Assembly (NCBI RefSeq): GCF_041260155.1
Contig: NC_091933.1
Location: 4,069,001-4,133,000, forward strand
DNA: 64,000 nt
Origin: Ptychodera flava
Lineage: Eukaryota > Hemichordata > Enteropneusta > Ptychoderidae
Direction: 5' to 3'
Positions within the stretch are counted from its first letter, which is position 1. Each line of letters starts with the position of its first letter. Positions 24,701-36,030 of this stretch are shown here, one piece after another. A model generated the notes under the pieces. That model ran no database searches and was not told the origin of the DNA. It saw only the letters and a program-made list of their open reading frames with translations. The position numbers and the translations under genes are program-made.

Positions 24701-25767
24701 ATGTTTCTTAAAACTCAAACGAATTTCCAATGTTTATGAGAAAAATACAGCAAAATTATTAAGGCAGACCACCGTCCCTCCACCCACGGACGGTGGGCAG
24801 ACAAAACCTTAGCAACACCACCCGATTGAGAGAACCACGCTTAACCACGTACACAAACTTTGACCCTAGTCAAAATCAGGCTTGTCCCGGGAAATATGTT
24901 TACAAGTTTGCCCACATATAACAACGTAAAGGTCAAAGGTTTCAATTCCGACTTCTGCTTTACGGACGTCCTCATGCCATGAACTGCAGGCAAGGCACTG
25001 GCAGGGTTTGCACTGTTCGCGACCATTTAAACGTTTGAAATTAGAGTAGCTGACTCTCCTCGGCCACCAAAATACATTGGCTGCAGTAGATTGTGGATAA
25101 ATGGTCATGACTGGCCGCAATTTGGTAATTTCTGGACACATTTCAGGAGAGCTTCTTACCTTCCCGTTTAAGTAACCATTCCTATCTTTCGCGATGTTGA
25201 CAACCCGTAAAATCCCTGATAAGTCCACGGATTAGCATAATTAGTTGTGTTGACTAATTAATTACAGCATGTGTGTATGAGAGATATACGCCCTTGTAAT
25301 GGAGTGTAAAATAAATAAAGAGTCACAGAGGCTAGGTTAGGTTATATAAACCATTTATTTTATTTATTCCGATCATTCAGAGCATGAAGAAAGAAGAGAA
25401 AATGATAGAGAAAACAGTGTGAAAAACTCAGAACTTATTGGGTCGCCTGTGGTCCAAAGAGTGCCCTTGAACTATTTCCAAGAATGCAAAAGTTAATGAA
25501 TGACTGCAAACTATCACAGTACAGACTACTTTGCATTCCAAACATACAACAAGGATTTTCCCAGTATTTTCTCAGTGGTGAAAGCCATGCATCAAAAGCA
25601 CTTTTAGCAAGGGGCTTGAACATCTGCTTAATTGGTATCTGATACTATCTCATACTTACCAGGTCAGGCTTGTAAATCACGTGGACAAGCTGGGCTCCTG
25701 CAAGCATGGTGACAAGCCCTGCGGTTAAAAACTTGAGATACTGAGACCAAGGTACTCCTGCAGGCAT
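21723..25767 (-). CDS. UQCC6: BRAWNIN, complex III assembly microprotein
   Basis: Two coding exons, 25660-25767 (ATG) and 21723-21812 (TAA), give 65 residues against 71 in human C12orf73/BRAWNIN. The N-terminus MPAGVPWSQYLK followed by a hydrophobic helix (residues ~13-31) and YKPDL at 32-36 matches human MPAGVP...YYRPDL. The family sits in the mitochondrial inner membrane and is needed for early assembly of ubiquinol-cytochrome c reductase. The tail (from residue 37) is acidic and poorly conserved. Its first coding exon lies just downstream of UQCC5. An in-frame TAG precedes the ATG by eight codons, fixing the start. An AG at 25792-25793 could also act as an acceptor for a separate transcript. 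The 3.8-kb intron carries a 2.7-kb transposon. Confidence 0.9.
21981..22072 (+). repeat. dispersed repeat (AACCCTTTCACCAC type)
   Basis: This 92-bp block opens with TTAACCCTTTCACCACCATG, contains TTGTTATCAATG and TGTGGACCTG, and closes with GTGAACAGGTT. It is closely similar to 53507-53598 and, inverted, to part of 14255-14515. It lies in the UQCC6 transcription unit. Confidence 0.6.
22718..25451. mobile_element. 2.7-kb DNA transposon with ~200-bp terminal inverted repeats
   Basis: Ends read CACAGGCGACCCAATAAG and its exact inverse, flanked by GTCCAAA on both sides (22711-22717 and 25452-25458), a 7-bp target duplication (8 bp, GGTCCAAA, if the end is shifted by one). The inverted repeats extend inward to about 22950 and 25195 with few mismatches. 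The interior has a ~100-bp direct repeat (23371-23470 and 24179-24277). No transposase motif is recognised in its open frames (the largest is minus 24866-25228), so it is probably non-autonomous. The superfamily is unsettled: P- and hAT-like elements make 7-8-bp duplications. The interior has more CpG than its surroundings. It lies within the UQCC6 intron. Confidence 0.85.
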
Positions 25768-25828
25768 TCTGAATGCTGTCTTGATGTCTGCCTAGGTACA
25801 GATAATATTACTCACAGAGACTCTGGTA

Positions 25829-26892
25829 TTAATGTTGATCTTTTTCTTCTGCTAATCTCTCTGCTTGTTTCCTTCGATGAACATCATCTAAAAAATATGA
25901 TGAGTAAAGACATATAATATCCATTATTCTAGATATCCACTGTATACTTCGACTTTTACATATGACAATTACAAATATCATGGCAAAACAGCTGATGCAG
26001 GAACATTTCAAATTACACAGGGACTTTCCCACAAAAATATAAACAGCATATTTGTACAGAGATGGCAAGAAACCCCCTGTATTATTGAAATAAAACTGAG
26101 CATGCATATGCAAAAGTGCTGACCACGTTTCCGCTGTTTCTCAACCAAAAAAAAAAAAATTACAGAAAATACCAAAAGAACAACATGTAGCCGACAGTTG
26201 ATGACAAGAATATTTCTCTGTTGCATGTTTGCCTGCACTCAAGTTGCCCATAAACTGTAAATCGTACACAACTGCTTGCAAAAAAATATACGCAGCTGCC
26301 AGTGCCACACACTTTTCCTTGTTCACAATACATGACAGTGCTGTATACATTTGAGAGACATAAATATCAATGTAATAAAAAGCTATTCACTCGGAAACAT
26401 CAACTGGGGTTCTAAAAGGTATCGCTTCATTGTTGGATGGTGACTGACAACTTCAACCATAGACCCTAGATATCAAATGAAATTGAAATGAAAGAGAGAG
26501 GGAAAAAGAGAAAGGACACGAAAACATACGAATATCTGTTTCACATTAAACAGGCCTCTTGTTCTGCGGCCCCACCACATCGAAGTAAATGTATGCTACG
26601 GTACTGTCATGTGACGATACAGATCATTGGAGATCTCATCCCAGCCAACATTACAAGTTGATAATGTCTGAATATCAGATGAGATGTTCGGAGTTTTTTT
26701 AGAGTCTATAATGATATGAAACTTACAAAACGTTTCGCCACCAGGTGCTATTCTAGCATTTATCATGGTCCATTCTATTGCCGCTCCGACCAAAAAGAAA
26801 ACCGGTAAGAATCTATATATCCCGAAATACTTCTTGCCTGGCCACTTCTGAAGTAATCGGCGAAGTCGTCTGCTCCGCAACTGAGAGGGCAT
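25829..26892 (-). CDS. UQCC5: SMIM4, complex III assembly microprotein
   Basis: Two exons, 26727-26892 (ATG) and 25829-25887 (TAA), give 74 residues against 70 in human SMIM4. GKKYFGIYRFLPVFFLVGAA and EWTMI match human GKQRFGIYRFLPFFFVLGGTMEW. The splice joins ETF|YDVHRRKQAER, matching ETFYDVYRRKASER, which confirms the intron. It has a basic N-terminus (residues 1-21), one membrane helix (~24-40) and a charged C-terminus, as expected for a mitochondrial inner-membrane protein working with BRAWNIN in cytochrome b/complex III biogenesis. The stop codon is followed 61 nt later by the UQCC6 ATG in another frame, on what appears to be the same exon (25660-25887). Confidence 0.92.
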
Positions 26893-29800
26893 TGACTACG
26901 GACATGTGGGACACGCACCGCGTGTGTGCAGCCGTTGACTGTCGACCTTTCCTTCGTCGAGCACTACTTCTGCACTTGGAATGCAATGAAACTACTCTGA
27001 AAGAGTAAGTCGTGATCACGATTGACCAAGGAAAAACTCTATGTGTTATATAAGCTATTAACCGGCATGCAGGACTAGTCAACCGTGAGGCGAACTTTGC
27101 GTAAGGTCAAAGCGATTCATATCATTTCGTAATCAATGCACTCAACATGCTCAAATATTAGCCATTGCTTCAGATTCAGATTTGGATTTGGTTGCTCGAG
27201 ATCAGTGAAACCTACGTGCATGTGCAGTTGGAATAGTCTGCATGCAGATAGGAAATACAAAGCCTGAAACTATTAAAATGTCCGAAAGATGGGTACCATA
27301 GTGGATACGATCATGTGGAGATGCTTCATTAACTAAAGAAGTCATCAAAATAGATGTCTTGTCACATACATAATTTTTTCAGTAAGTGTTTACGAATTAT
27401 TTACAGGAAATATTTTGCAGAGAAAGGTTAACAAAGAAAAATATTTCGATCGTTACATACTAAGGTTTTCCTTTTAAGTGGCACAAAGTTGCAATTGATA
27501 ATTTCAGAGTGGAAGGAAACAAATAAAAAAAGGGAAAATGGTAGAAAAATAATTGTGGTGAATGGCAGTTTATACTCAAGGTTTAAGCATCAGAACATAA
27601 TCTATGTTTATTTCAACATTTTCTGATAAGGAAATTTCCATGTTTTGACAGAAATCTTTATTTACAAAAGTTCAAAGTGTAATTCAAAACGTATATTATT
27701 GATTTTCACCATACCACACTTTGTCCGAAAAAGTGTCTGAAAGTTTGAAAAGAAAATATTTCAATTCAGTTTTATTACATTTTAATTCATTTTCAATATA
27801 CCTCTTCCCTATAAACCAACCAGTGCAAGAAAACCATTGAACATAACAAGACATCTGGGCATAGGGGCTCAGTGTCTGATGTTTTCTTCTTGTTTGTGTT
27901 GATTTTAATGAAAACATGGAGTAAAAACAATATAGCTGAAACATGATGATATATTTTCAGTGTTTTGTTTGAAATTATAAGCAATAAATGTAATATGAAG
28001 TGTAAAATGAAAGCCAGAACTTTACGCATCCAACCCGAACGAATTCTGCCCAGACAAATACATTCAAGTATACAGAAAGTAATACTTGGATTTGTTTGTC
28101 TGGTAAGAGTGGTAGTTCTTGCAGAGTGTGCATCATGCTGTTCTGGCTTTCATTTTTACATTTTGTTTTTTATTTATTACTTTAATTTTGGAACAAACAT
28201 ACATTATGCATGTTTCAGCTATATTGTGATTTTACTGTATGTATTCATAAACAAACAAACAAACACACAAACGATGAGAAATTATTGGAGACTGAGCCCT
28301 CTGTGATCTAGGTAGGTATTTTTGAAAGCTTTCCTGCCTAGTGTGAAAAGTTATACCTGCGTTTATGTAATTATATCTTGACTGTCTACCCAACTAACTC
28401 ATTTCCATCTGCCCATTGGACGGGTGTTCCCTGTAACAAGTATTTCTTTAAAATCCTATTCATGCAACAAAGACATGTGATATGAATACTCATATTTTTT
28501 AACCTGATTCTTAGGGACCTTTCAGTTATTATTAGGAGGGTGGGTCGGGAATGGGGCGTAGGAGGGGTGTCATATTTTTTACAAACCTGCCCTCCACTCT
28601 TAATTAAATTCTGTGAAATGTTTACATTATTTTCTTTAAATACTGTATGAAAAACTGGTCATTTTTTTTGGAAATAAAATTTCTACATTTTGATTAATAG
28701 TCCTTTCAATTTTGCATATCATGATTTATCACTTTTTGTTCGGAATGTCACTCTTTCAACCCCTGCCATTTGTTAGAATGAGAATAGATAATACAGACAA
28801 AATTGTTCCAAATGTAGATTTCCAAATCTAGTTTTCAAATGAGATATTAAATTTCACAGAGTAGTATCAACTTTTTGCTTAAATCAATTTTTTAACATTA
28901 AATACAAAAATTGAGGTCTATCTCAAAATGTACTCCGGGCATCCTTCAAGTAAACCTACCATACTTAACTTTGGATTCTCTGTCTTTTGAAAATATATAG
29001 TAAGAAGGGATTTTCATGTCATCTTTGATAGAGATATTGCTTCTGAAAAATGTGCGTTGGCTAAGTGCCACCCAAGGTAGTGCATGATCCATTAAGGGTT
29101 AATTTTGAAGGGTTTTCTGGTAAGTAAGACCTAGTATAAAGTATATATATGAAAAACAAGGTCAAATTCCACAGAATTGGCAAATGATAGGGGCACAAAC
29201 AAAGAGGTGAGGACATAGGTGAACATTAGTAAACATGGATGTCAGCCGGGCAAAGCAGTTCCTGTAAAGTTATAAACGCATTATCAAGCTCTCAATTTAT
29301 ATAAACAAAGAAATACCTAGTTATATTTATTATTATTAGCTACTATTATTATACTGTAATACTTTATCTTTATTGAAGAAAATTTTAACTTATTTTTGTA
29401 TCATACTTTTATTGCCACAAATGTGATGTAAATCCTATATTTACAAGCAAGCAATAAAAATATTATTATTATTATAATTTGGAACCGCGGGGGGGGGGGG
29501 GTGTTATGTTTCACAAATTGGAAAAAAGGGGGAAGGTCACAATTTAGATAGGGGTTTTGGAGAGGGTCAAATCACATTTTACATAGCGGAACATCCCTGA
29601 GTTCCCCTGTCTCAGAGCCTCCCCCTACGAAATAACTGACAGCTCCCTTATGATATTTAAAAAGTCTTGAAAGAGGAGAAATGTGCCACATCGGAATCCA
29701 AAGCCAACTGCATGTAAAAGTACCGGAAGTAGCCGATGGCAGCCCTCTACGGTTTACGGCAGAGAGGAATTTTAAATAGTTTTCTGTATATTTGTATTAG

Positions 29801-30343
29801 AGGCTTACAATGGGACAAAGAACTTTGATAAAAGGATTTGAAAATGACAATTTTGCATAGGTATTCGGTTAGGTTACACAAACAACGTTTTCAAACGGCT
29901 GACAACGCTGAGGTCTGGATGTTTATTAATAACTCATTTGCTGGACATTGAAAACAAGGACGCCACCAACGGTGACCTGATACAAAAAATTTCCGATTGC
30001 TGGTTTCAGTCTGCAGATTCATTGTTCTCGCAGAGGATTAAGAGTGGCCTTTAAATATCATAAATAAGGTAAAGTATGTTCAGTTGATTCATAGAATGCG
30101 TCTTTTTATCCCGAAGATGAATTTTGTTAATCTCGATCTACATTTCTCCATTGAAATACAGACGGTATTCGATTAATCACACCTCGATACAAGTGGTCGG
30201 GTGCAAGGTACATGGCATACACTGCTTGTCTATTCGTGTTACTGAAACCCTTCGCACAGCGCTTTGTTAACATAACGAAAAAACATTTTAAGGAAGTATT
30301 TAACGGTTATTATTTTCTTCCCATCTACAGCCACGAGACAGGT
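26893..30343. other. divergent interval between UQCC5 and TDG
   Basis: It holds the UQCC5 promoter side (right of 26892, richer in CpG, for example around 26870-26960), a transposon-like element at 28513-29648, and the probable TDG promoter and 5' exon. GTAAAG after AAATAAG near 30069 could be the 5' UTR donor, and TCTACAG at 30324-30330 the acceptor just before the TDG start. No further gene is recognised. Confidence 0.5.
28513..29648. mobile_element. non-autonomous DNA-transposon-like element with nested old repeat
   Basis: The left end AGGGACCTTTCAGTTATT and the right end, inverted (AGGGAGCTGTCAGTTATT), are imperfect inverted repeats. Each is followed inward by a G-rich stretch (GGAGGGTGGGTCGGG versus GGGGGAGGC). 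The inner side of the right part has a 13-G run (29489-29501) preceded by an ATT repeat. The middle (28660-29055) is copy B of the dispersed repeat seen at 17520-17905. No coding capacity is apparent. No target duplication is resolved. Confidence 0.55.
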
Positions 30344-33300
30344 ATGGACTACCCTCAGCCGCCTCATCAACCCAGCCCATATTTGTAAGTACCAAAGTGG
30401 CAAAAATCCTGTGTACAAAATTTACAGCAGTCAATGTTGTCACATGCAAATTTGGCTTCACACCTGTAAATTGCCGTTCAAAGACAAAACATATGTAAAT
30501 TAACCGTAACTGTCACCAGACCTTCCTGAAAATATCTCAGCCGTCCTTCAGTTTAATTTCTCTTGTTTTTGTTCTGTGGATTTTCTTTCCTTTTTCTGAG
30601 GAAAATCCACATAAAGGTTTAGCAAATTGTATGATGACACAATTTTCCCCATTAATGTGGCAGGCTGTGTTTGCTTTGCAAAATTCAAAAGAAATAGTGT
30701 ATTCAAATTCTGCCTTGAACACTGCTGACAGATGTGAACAAAAATAATACAGCATGAGAAAAGTACACATTCAGCTTTACATGTTAAATTTTAAGTATAT
30801 GAAGTTAGTTTGATACGGAAACCACTAATTTCACAAGTAAAAACATCTGGCTCTGCTGGTCAGGACACATGTATAGACAGACACTGAATGGGAACCCCAT
30901 TGTTTTTCTTTGAATGGGTCACAATGGGTCCATGTGAAGGTTACCAACAATTATCAACAACAGTAGTTTTGTCAATCAGTGACTGTCTGAAGTAGTGCAT
31001 GTGTCACTTTTCTTGATGGTATGAAAGGTAGAAAAATTGTATATGTTGCTCTATGTGGGACTGTCTCAGATTGTCATATTTCAAAAAGTGAAATTCTCTT
31101 GTTTTTAGAAATCCTCAGTGAACCTCACTTTGGCTCATAAATTGGTGGCTGCAAGAATTATTAACCCTTTCCTGCCAGACAGTAACAACTGTATCACTTC
31201 CCCATCAGCAAAGTCAGTAAAAAGCCGTATTGAGCCAAAACATGACATATTTTCACCCACTTGGCTTGGTATGTTATAGAGTCTTTTGTCCAAAAAAATC
31301 AACTTTACAGTATTATGTTTTCAACAGCCTTCAAATGTACAGTATTATGTTAAAATACATCATATGGAATACGTTGTGTTTCATTAATTTTAACCATCTT
31401 TACCTGGTGGTGAAATATGGACTTGGCAGGAAAATTATTAAAAGAACAAAAAACAAACTATTTCAAAACCAAATTAAATTTTTACTCTGGACAGTGGCTT
31501 TGTGTGCTGCTCGTAAATATCCCATGGTTAACATGCATAACCTCAATGTCATGGTGAATGATGATATTTAGTATGAAATTTTAAATGATTTCCAAGTGTC
31601 TATGTGCTTTCATGCCACACTTCAGGGTTAGTCATACTGCCTGTAGAAGATGTATGCAGCAAACAAGGTTCAGTAACCCTTTGAACTTTTGTGAGTGACT
31701 GAGGGAAGAAAAAAAACTAAAGACATTGTCCAAAATTAAGATTGTGACTTGCACATCAAGCTCATGCAGGTATCAATAAATTTGTCAACAGTGAAACATT
31801 TGTATTTACAACCCCATATAAATTTAAGTTCCATACTCACAAATATAGAAAACAACGGAGTAAAAGCAAAAAGGGAACTTGACATTAAATGCAATTTTGA
31901 CATTTTCTTGCAGTATATATTTTATTGTAACTTAATTTCATCCTGTACGGTATGTTGTACTTTTGATTATGGTTTCTCTACGTGGGGGTAGAGTAACCCT
32001 GATTTGAATATGTCCTTGTTTCACATTTGAGTATTATTCTGTAGCTGTATGCAGACTTTTACATGGTACCTCCTATAAGACATCAACGCTTTGCACTCTT
32101 GAACTTTTTGTTCATAGGGAGGGGGAGGGGAAAGGGAAGGGGTTTTGAGCAAGATGCTAACTCTTCTGAGCCTATGTGACAATCTGAGATGGTCTGTGAG
32201 AAAACACCTTACTATGCACATAGTGAAAGTGGTGGATGAATGAAGAAACATGATTTTTCAAAAGTGTGTGTCAATATTGTGTTATTTTCACTTGAGGTTC
32301 AGTAATACAGGTACAGGTAGGATTGATCATCAGCAACACTTAAGACTAGTTATGATGCCATGGAAACAAGTGTTCATCAGAGTAGCAAGATTTCAACTGT
32401 GTACATGTTAGTGAAGAACTAACTTTTATTTGCCTTACCCTATCCAATAATGTTGATGTACCTACACCGTAAAGCTGTGAATATAGATGTATACCATTGA
32501 AAACTCTGGCCAAGTGAATTTTACCAGTTAGAGTTGTTTATTGATCAGTTTCATCCTGTGTGAATGATTATATGAATGCCTTGTAATCCTCAATTTAGCA
32601 TGATATGTTGGTTTCAATCGGGTTCTAACTCACAACGTACGGCACCCAGTCACCTAGTGGAGAAGCTACAGACAAAACTGCTCGGCGATATCCCCAATCT
32701 CAAAAAAGATTGGTTCAATGACCGAGCTAAGTTGTTACAATTTTTCTGACTGCGACCCCTGCATGTCTTTTCTCATTCTAAATCTAGTCACCCTTTGGTT
32801 AAGATGGAACCGCCAGACCAGAACATGGTTAAAATGGAACCTCCGGATCATCACCAACAAATGATGATGATGCAGTATCACCACCAGCAACAAGCACAGC
32901 ATCCACAGCACCCACAACAACACCATCAACACCCACAGCACCCGCAACAACACCATCAACATCCACAACATCCACAACATCATCAACAGCACCCACAACA
33001 CCACCAACAACAACAACACCCACAGCAACACCTTCAATATCAACACCAAATGCAGCAGCAGCAGCAGCAACAGCAGCCGGCAGTTTCAAACACTCCAACA
33101 AAGGGAAGGAAGAAAAAAATCAAGCAAGAAAAAATAACAGATGCATTCCCAGCCAAAAAAAGGAGGAAAGTTGACCGATTCCAAGGAATGCCAGAGGAAG
33201 AGGTTCTGAAGAGAACACTACCTGATCATTTAGATTATAACCTTGATATAGCCATTGTAAGTTGTTGTTTCAGTGCTAACTTCTTTGCTTATATCGTTGA

Positions 33301-36030
33301 CTGTTCTTCGCAAAGCATAATGGGGCAGTGTGCATGACCATGACAGTGTCCTTGTTAGATTTATCTTAGTCATTCTGGTATTCCTATTGCCTGATATGTA
33401 ACAGCATCAGTCATGTGATATATGATGGCATGAGTCATGTGATATGTGATAGCATAAGCCATGTGTATGTTTATAATTTCCATTCTCATAACATACATAT
33501 AAGCCATGAAGGTAAGATAACTAGCAAAAAAAAGAATTGAGAAATTATTGCTACAGCATGCTGGTTTACGTGACAAGATGCTTGCTGCTAACTTGGTACC
33601 CATGTAATTGGATCTAAGGCAAGCTAAGTCGTTTAATAACGCTTATCAATATATGCTTGCCTTTCAAAGTATTGCCCTCTGTATCCAACACTGAATACCT
33701 TGTATATCTTTTCAGGTTGGGATTAATCCAGGACTCTTTGCTGCCTTCAAAGGTCATCACTACGCGGGACCTGGAAATCATTTCTGTAAGACCTTTTTAC
33801 CCCCATTTTTATCAGTTTTCAGGAAATAGATCTTGTGAATATGGAAATTCTATATGAATGGTGACAATTCAGACAAGTCAAAACTCAATTCAGTTTTCGA
33901 TAATCCTGTAATTTCTGTGATACAATAGCCCTTTTGCGAAAAAGAACTGTCAGTGCTACCTTTAAATGTAACATTGTAGCAAGTCAGTATTTTACATCAA
34001 AGTGTAAATCAGGTTGAAAGGATTGTAAGACTTTCACTGCATAGTTTGCATTGAAATCTTATCCAACATAATTTGCCGTGTTGTAAGCACAGACAGGCTA
34101 ACCACATGCTATCAAATAATTTACCAGTTCTTTATAACAAAGGACCACAGAATTCTTTTCAAAAAAAATTCTCCCTATGTTTACATCTGTCAGCTTGGAA
34201 TTCTTGTACTTTCATTTCAGGGAAATGTCTGTATCTGTCGGGATTAATACCGGAACCGATGACGTGTCTTGATGATCACAGATTGAAGGAGTATGGTATT
34301 GGCTTTACTAACATTGTAGAACGAACCAGTAGAGGAAGTGCTGACTTAACAAGGTTTGCTTTCATTCATTTCCTTCAGTGTTCATACACACTTACATGTT
34401 ATACCCATGTCTGTCCATAAGTCTGTGTGGGTGGTGGTTTCAAAATCTGCCCATTGTAGTGTGACACACAATAAAGTTCACAAAGATGAGCACTTCTTTT
34501 TGGTGTTAGACACTAAAAGTAGAAGTACGTAGAGCCAGTATTTGGGTCAATCATATCTTTTTGGCTTTTTCATAATATTTAATCTCATGGTACAAGAAAG
34601 GAAAGGAAAAATGTATTGAGTTTTGTATTTTGATAAATGTTACAGTATTTGCGATTTTAAAACTGAGAGAGTGTTACAAGGCAAGCAGGAAGATCAAACC
34701 AGTGGCTTAGTTATTTTTAGGTGATGAAATTCAGGAAAGTACTGAATTGATTCATGAATTTGACGTTTCTGCTGCAGAAAAGAAATCAAAGAAGGTGGAA
34801 AGCTGTTGCTGAAGAAGATCCAACAATACAAGCCTAAGATTGTGTGCTTCAATGGCAAAGGAATCTATGAGATATTCAGCGGCAAAAAGGACTTTGAGAT
34901 TGGCAGGCAACCAGAACCTATAGAGGGCACAGATACAGTGAGAGAATCCCAATTCTTTGTTATTCAGTGTGTGTGTGGGATGAGTTTCCTAATTTTTGAA
35001 TGTTTGATACAACCTGATATGTACTATTGCAAGTGGATTAGAGTACGATAGCTATCTCATTAGCTGTATGTGTAAACCACAGTAGTTACCTCAATAGTGA
35101 TAGCATTTGACTTTATTAAACTGCATAAAACAATGAGGGAAATGAAAATTCAAAAGACACAATGAAGAAATGGGATCATGCATGTGATAATCCTTTCCTC
35201 ACACAATCAGAGATGAAACGGATGAATTCCCAACTTCTATGTTATCGCTCCTTCTCTCATTAATGTTTGTACTGTTTAGTTTGATACAGATTTCAATGTG
35301 AATGATAAAGCAATGACTGATACGACAAAATAAATGTAATTATCCCAGTTTCTCTCTATGACTCTTATTTAATGTAACTTTTATTGCTTTTCAGGTTATT
35401 TTTGTAATGCCTTCTTCAAGTGCTCGATGTTCCCAGTTTCCCAGGGCAACAGACAAAGTGCAGTTCTACCTCCAGCTGAAGAAATTGCGAAATGATCTGA
35501 CTGGTAGACCCCATTCACCAGATCCTATCATACCTCCACCACCTCCCCCAAAATCCAAGTCCAAGGGAGCCAAAGTCAAGACCGAAAACAACATGGCCAA
35601 CTCGTCCCAGCTCCAGCCCATCTTGTATGAAAACCAGGGATTTGTAGCAACTGCCCAGGCATCTTCAATGAACGCGATAGTGAAGTCAGAACCTCCTGAG
35701 GAGCCCCAAGGACCAAACAGCATGGGATTTGTCATCAAGCAAGAGCCACCTGACAGTGGATACGGTATCAACTCATTTGAACCCGGCAGCTTCATCGATA
35801 ATATTCCGACCATTCACAACTATCCTGCTGATCCGGCCATGGGTCACGGTATGCAGGGATGCATGCCGCACAGTAGAACAGTCATGCCCAGTGCATCAAG
35901 CCACAATCAGAATATTCAGCCCCAACAAGCAAACAACTTGGATCACCAGCTGCCGAATTTCAGCGATGCCTTCCAGGTGAAGCAGGAAGGTGGGCCTAAT
36001 ATAACATCATGTCATTACAATCCTCAATAA
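30344..36030 (+). CDS. TDG: G/T mismatch-specific thymine DNA glycosylase
   Basis: Six exons in phase: 30344-30384, 32788-33256, 33716-33785, 34221-34353, 34778-34937 and 35395-36030, giving 502 residues (human about 410). The glycosylase core spans residues ~140-320. [10 protein letters not shown] holds the catalytic Asn (N174), followed by [30 protein letters not shown] and [14 protein letters not shown], all hallmarks of TDG in the uracil-DNA glycosylase superfamily. TDG removes T or U from G mispairs and 5-formyl/carboxylcytosine in active demethylation. QEKITDAF with KKRRKVDRF (127-145) matches the vertebrate PCNA-binding degron. Unusual parts are a His/Gln-rich tract (35-110), PPPPPP, and seven hydrophobic-K-x-E SUMO motifs. 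The start follows a TCTACAG acceptor, so a 5' UTR exon is expected. Confidence 0.96.
32590..32760 (-). repeat. possible tRNA-derived SINE fragment
   Basis: Read on the minus strand, GTTGTGAGTTAGAACCCG resembles a degenerate B box with its preceding arm, next to ACTAGGTGACTGGGTGCCGT. No convincing A box, tail or second copy is seen in this window. It lies in the TDG intron, ending just before exon 2. Confidence 0.25.

Noticed and set aside
24866-25228. 120-codon minus-strand frame inside the 2.7-kb element
   Set aside because: It runs into the terminal inverted repeat and shows no transposase catalytic pattern or zinc-binding arrangement that I can defend.
25660-26892. single fused UQCC5-UQCC6 protein
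   Set aside because: Splicing UQCC5 exon 1 directly to the AG at 25792-25793 reads out of frame into UQCC6, and the unspliced exon has a stop between them, so two separate products are expected.
27965-28306. 113-codon plus-strand frame
   Set aside because: Low-complexity hydrophobic/AT-driven composition, no splice or family signal.
32735-33101. minus-strand Leu/Val-rich frames opposite TDG exon 2
   Set aside because: Shadows of the CAN-repeat His/Gln tract in TDG; the plus strand is clearly the coding one.
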